Shown: piece by piece, positions 6,891-9,332 of the stretch
Layout of the letters: each line of letters starts with the position of its first letter
How positions within the stretch are numbered: the first letter of the stretch is position 1
Assembly: GCA_934255515.1 (NCBI GenBank)
Contig: CAKQON010000072.1
Span: forward strand, 1 to 9,332
DNA from: an uncultured Sutterella sp.
GTDB taxonomy: Bacteria; Pseudomonadota; Gammaproteobacteria; Burkholderiales; Burkholderiaceae_F
Direction of reading: 5' to 3'
Length of the DNA stretch: 9,332 nt
Notes under the pieces: model-generated
Seen by the model: only the letters and a program-made list of their open reading frames with translations
What the model was told of the DNA's origin: nothing
Database searches by the model: none
Program-made: the position numbers and the translations under genes

Positions 6891-6981
6891 GTTCGTTCCC
6901 CCTTTACGAAACCGGGGCCGGACAGATACTGCCCGACCCCGTGATCATCCAGAGTCCTTCAGCTCGATGGAGTGAACGAAC
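6891..6981. repeat. Inverted repeat GTTCGTTC / GAACGAAC before the regulator gene
   Basis: Perfect 8-bp arms lie at 6891-6898 and 6974-6981. One arm abuts the regulator ribosome site and start; the other sits about 85 bp upstream. These could be half-sites for autoregulation by a looped or two-site repressor. With 8 bp the match may be chance. Confidence 0.3.
6913..6941 (-). terminator. Strong hairpin between autotransporter remnant and regulator gene
   Basis: On the minus-strand transcript, CGGGGTCGGGCAG pairs with CTGTCCGGCCCCG around a 3-nt loop (6926-6928): 13 pairs including two G-U. The plus-strand transcript would have mismatches at the two wobble positions, so the structure fits minus-strand RNA. 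No U tract follows, so it is an imperfect intrinsic terminator for the autotransporter, or a 5' structure on the regulator mRNA. Confidence 0.4.
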
Positions 6982-7022
6982 CGCTCCGCACTGCCCGAAG
7001 ACGCACTGCTTCGGCTCCGGAA

Positions 7023-8590
7023 TCAATGCAGGGGCGGCTCAAATTCCAACGGCGAGCCATAGAACTTGTAATTGACCTGCACGTTGCCGGACACGCCCTC
7101 ACGATCGCCGGCGTAGCCGCTCAGACCGAGATCGAGCGAGAGCGAGGACTCGGTCGGCGCGATGGTGAGACCGAGTTCGAAGACGCCGCGATTGCCCTCA
7201 AGGGACGCGGAATTGTCGATCACGAGACCGGAAATGAGGCCGTCCGCATCGCCGTCGAAGACGTGCTCATACGCCGCACCGACGCGGGCCTTGACGGACT
7301 CGCTCATCTGAGCGCTCAGATTGAGTCCGGCGCGAAGCGTCTGCACGTTGACCGAGTCGATGTCGTACTTGTCGGCATCGCGGTTGTTGAGGTCGGCCGT
7401 GTCGCTACCGATACGCGTCCAGGAGTAGCGGACATACGGATCAAGGGCATCGGATTCGGTGACGTTCCAGACGTAGCCGGCACCGACCGCCGCGCCGAAG
7501 TAGGCGGATTCTGCCTTGTAGTCGGCAGAGTCTTCAGCGAAGACCGCGTTGAACTTCGTTTCGGCGAAGCCCCCGCGCAGAATCGCTTCGGCGTGCAGCC
7601 CGGATTCGTGTTCCCAGCCGGCGGCAATGCCGAGACCGTAGAAGTTGTGACGGCCGTCGCCCTTCTGATCGTTCGCCTTGGAGGTGGACGTGCCCCAACC
7701 GGCTTCGAAGTACGGCGCAATTGTCGCAGTGTTGGAGCCGAACTGCAGATCGGCCGCATAACCCGCTGTCACGGTACCCGCATTCATGGAGACGTGGGAG
7801 CCCGTCACGTAGCGGGAGGAGCCGCCCTGGATTGCGGCAAAGGCGGCCGAGCCGTTTCTTGCGGCGGCCTTGGCGGAGGCAAGACCGGTGCCGGCCATGT
7901 AGCTTGCGTTGTCGCTCACGAGAGCGGCGGTGCCGAAGGTGGATTCACTGAAGAGCTTCGCGGTCGACTGATCGAGCACGGCCTCGGCAAATGCGGCCTT
8001 GTCGGCGGGAATCGCGCCGGATGCGTCCGTAAGCGTTCCCTTTTCGAAATTCTCTGCGCGAACTGTTCGGCGCGGTGGCGGGAGCTGAAGGCGTAGGCCG
8101 CGCCGGTGAGGATTTCGTTCACCTTCGCGTAGGTGAAAATGACTTCCGAGCCTTCGGCCTGAAAGAGCGAGGCGTTCCTGCAGGCGATGCGGCCCGAAGA
8201 CGCCGCATCCATCGCCTCGATCCGGCGGCAGTCGGGGTGACGGCGCTTCAAGGACGCGTAGTTGTCCTGCAGGAGCACCTCGTCGCCGATCCGGAACTTC
8301 CACGGGTCGAACTGAGTCAAAAAGCTCATGCTGGGGAAAAGAAACTTTTCAGCGGGCGGCGCCTTTGGGGCTCCGTCCGCGGCGGCGTTGTCGTCCTTCC
8401 GCTTGAAGACGATGGCCGGACGATGAAAGACCGGGTCGCTGGAGACGCTTTCCTCGGGCTTCTCCCTCAGAATGCCGCGTCCTGCGCTTGAAGAACCAGA
8501 TGAATCCGTTCCGGAGTTTAGGGAAGCGGAGCCCGCGCCCCGCTCACCGATCGATCTCCCTGCAGCGCGGACGTTTTCTCCGGAATCCAT
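7023..8590 (-). pseudogene. Autotransporter (type Va) gene with intact-looking C-terminal barrel, frameshifted upstream
   Basis: The 3' part (7023 to about 8051) encodes a C-terminal outer-membrane barrel of roughly 260 residues: FAAIQGGSSRY, APYFEAGWGT, GDGRHNFYGLG, AAVGAGYVW, PYVRYSW, then many alternating strands to VQVNYKF. Such barrels insert in the outer membrane and export a passenger. Upstream of about 8051 its frame turns arginine- and proline-rich, while the protein-like signal jumps to another minus frame (FRIGDEVLLQDNYASLK to SSRHRAEQFAQ). Dropping one AG of the AGAG at 8052-8055 joins them as FAQNFEKGTLTDASG. The N-terminal segment is not recognised, shows no signal peptide, and its true start is unclear; 8590 is only the first in-frame ATG. 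After the terminal aromatic F there is an unusual 12-residue tail. The gene is probably inactive, unless the shift is a sequencing or assembly error. Confidence 0.7.
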
Positions 8591-8697
8591 TTTCGAATCG
8601 CGAGAGGCGGAGCGCCTCGGAAATCCCCGAAATCCCTGTTCACCTCCTCCCTGGTCACTTCCATCAAATTCCTCGAATTCTTCAAAGCCCCCGTTTC
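8330..8697. other. Unassigned stretch between the two autotransporter remnants
   Basis: No recognisable gene. The minus frame here is open and low-complexity (Ser/Gly-rich, then KRKDD and GAPKAPPAEK) and may be a decayed 5' part of the minus-strand remnant. The plus frame upstream of 8698 is also open but Arg/Pro-rich and without family features. A GGGAGGAGGTG ribosome-like motif on the minus strand near 8640-8654 leads into no convincing gene. Confidence 0.4.
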
Positions 8698-9332
8698 AAG
8701 GAGCTCAGGATCCGCAACGGCTTCTCGCGTAATGCGGCCTACGACATCGTTTATGACGGCGAGAACGGCATCGACGCGGTGAAGAACCACGATGAACTCC
8801 TCCCGGGCACGGACATCTTTACGGAAGACCAGCTTGCCGTCGCCGGATTCCTCTCTGCAGGCCTCGACTTCGCACTCAACCGCAAGCTCGACTGCAGCGT
8901 CACCAAGGACGGAACCATCCCCGAGCGCTGCGTGTACGTCGATGTCCGCGGCGAAAAGCTTCGTCATGAAGCAAGAAGCGGCGCCACGCTGCGCACGACC
9001 GGCACTCACTACGTGCTCGGCCTCAAGGGAAAGCTCAACGACCGCGAGGACGTTGAGAAGGACGTCAACGGCGCGATCTACCTCGAAGCCGGCCGCTCGA
9101 ACCTCAGGGTCAGAACGCAATGGGCGAAGGGCGAAGGGCGACGGGGACGGCGAATACTACGGACTCGGCCTCATCGCGGAATATCGTCGTCATGAAGGCG
9201 ATTTCAAGGGGAGCTACCTGCAGCTCCACGGCCGCATCGGCAAAGCCTCTTCGAACTTTGACTTCCTCCTCGCCCTGAAGGACGAGGATTCCTGAATACG
9301 ATTAACTCGTACTCCGGGTGGTTCCCGCTGAT
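8698..9332 (+). pseudogene. Second autotransporter remnant (passenger end and barrel start), frameshifted and cut by the window edge
   Basis: Frame 1 encodes passenger/linker-like sequence (AYDIVYDGENGIDAV, FTEDQLAVAGFLSAGLDFAL, then VYVDVRGEKL) running into the first barrel strands (RTTGTHYVLGLKG, NGAIYLEAGRS, QWAKG). It then shifts to frame 2 at about 9131, where the barrel continues: KGDGDGEYYGLGLIAEYRRH, HGRIGKASSNFDF, stop TGA at 9293-9295. The stretch EAG...KGDG..YYGLGL mirrors EAGWGT...KGDGRHNFYGLG of the minus-strand remnant, so the two are homologous. The shift is explained by one extra copy of a 7-bp tandem repeat. After the stop, frame 1 reads YSGWFPL, again barrel-like, suggesting a second shift. 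No start or signal peptide was found; the 5' end seems lost near 8698. Confidence 0.65.
9122..9141 (+). repeat. 7-bp tandem repeat causing a frameshift
   Basis: The unit GGGCGAA occurs at 9122-9128 and 9129-9135 and almost a third time (GGGCGA, 9136-9141). Removing one 7-bp unit restores an unbroken frame, W-A-K-G-D-G-D-G-E-Y-Y. Because 7 is not a multiple of 3, gain or loss of a unit switches the frame. Confidence 0.75.

Noticed and set aside
6584..7022. Complete toxin-antitoxin pair
   Set aside because: Only the antidote-like HTH gene is present; neither strand of 6890-7022 encodes a RelE/ParE-like toxin.
6972..8096. Plus-strand open frame of 374 codons
   Set aside because: Antisense to the autotransporter barrel. 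The minus-strand frame has clear alternating barrel strands and family motifs.
8055..8303. N-terminal 84 residues of the long frame that contains the barrel (starting MEVPDRRRG)
   Set aside because: Arg/Pro-rich shifted-frame composition. The neighbouring minus frame looks like real protein here, so this start is not the native one.
8518..9120. Minus-strand open frame of 200 codons
   Set aside because: Antisense to the plus-strand autotransporter remnant, which has recognisable barrel sequence homologous to the minus-strand copy.

Overview
The window reads as an accessory region of a Gram-negative bacterium. The outer-membrane autotransporter (type V) beta-barrel segments at the right end require an outer membrane. 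Moderate-to-high GC (about 55-62% in sampled lines outside the AT-rich patch) and several degraded autotransporters side by side fit a host-associated betaproteobacterium, perhaps of the Sutterella type. That genus guess is recollection and inference, not proof.

Left and centre (about 99-6889, all minus strand) hold one gene block transcribed right to left. It starts with a small HigA-type helix-turn-helix protein (6584-6889). A 408-bp non-coding gap follows (6176-6583) with a good sigma70-like promoter, a candidate operator and a long, highly structured leader. Then come a 916-residue MmeI-like adenine DNA methyltransferase (3425-6175), a 692-residue superfamily 2 helicase-like ATPase (1340-3418) and a 414-residue GIY-YIG (T5orf172-type) nuclease (99-1343). 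The last three are tightly coupled: 6 bp separate methyltransferase and helicase, and helicase and nuclease overlap by 4 bp (ATGA). The methyltransferase seems to have lost the nuclease residues MmeI-type enzymes normally carry. The simplest reading is an ATP-dependent restriction-modification or anti-phage system in which modification and recognition, motor and cutting sit on three polypeptides. The helicase C-terminus and nuclease N-terminus share a short sequence module that could hold the complex together or bind the same partner.

The methyltransferase leader has four short segments that can pair 1-2, 2-3 or 3-4. The 3-4 pairing would bury the start codon and the 2-3 pairing would release it. 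This is the most unusual regulatory feature of the window.

Right end (7023-9332): two damaged autotransporter genes lie head to head. The minus-strand copy (7023 to about 8590) keeps an almost complete C-terminal barrel but is out of frame with its upstream part at an AGAG near 8052-8055. The plus-strand copy (about 8698 to the window end) is broken by an extra copy of a 7-bp tandem repeat at 9122-9141 and probably shifted again near 9295. The first 45 bases are the last codons of an unidentified plus-strand gene. No tRNA, rRNA, CRISPR array or complete insertion sequence was seen.
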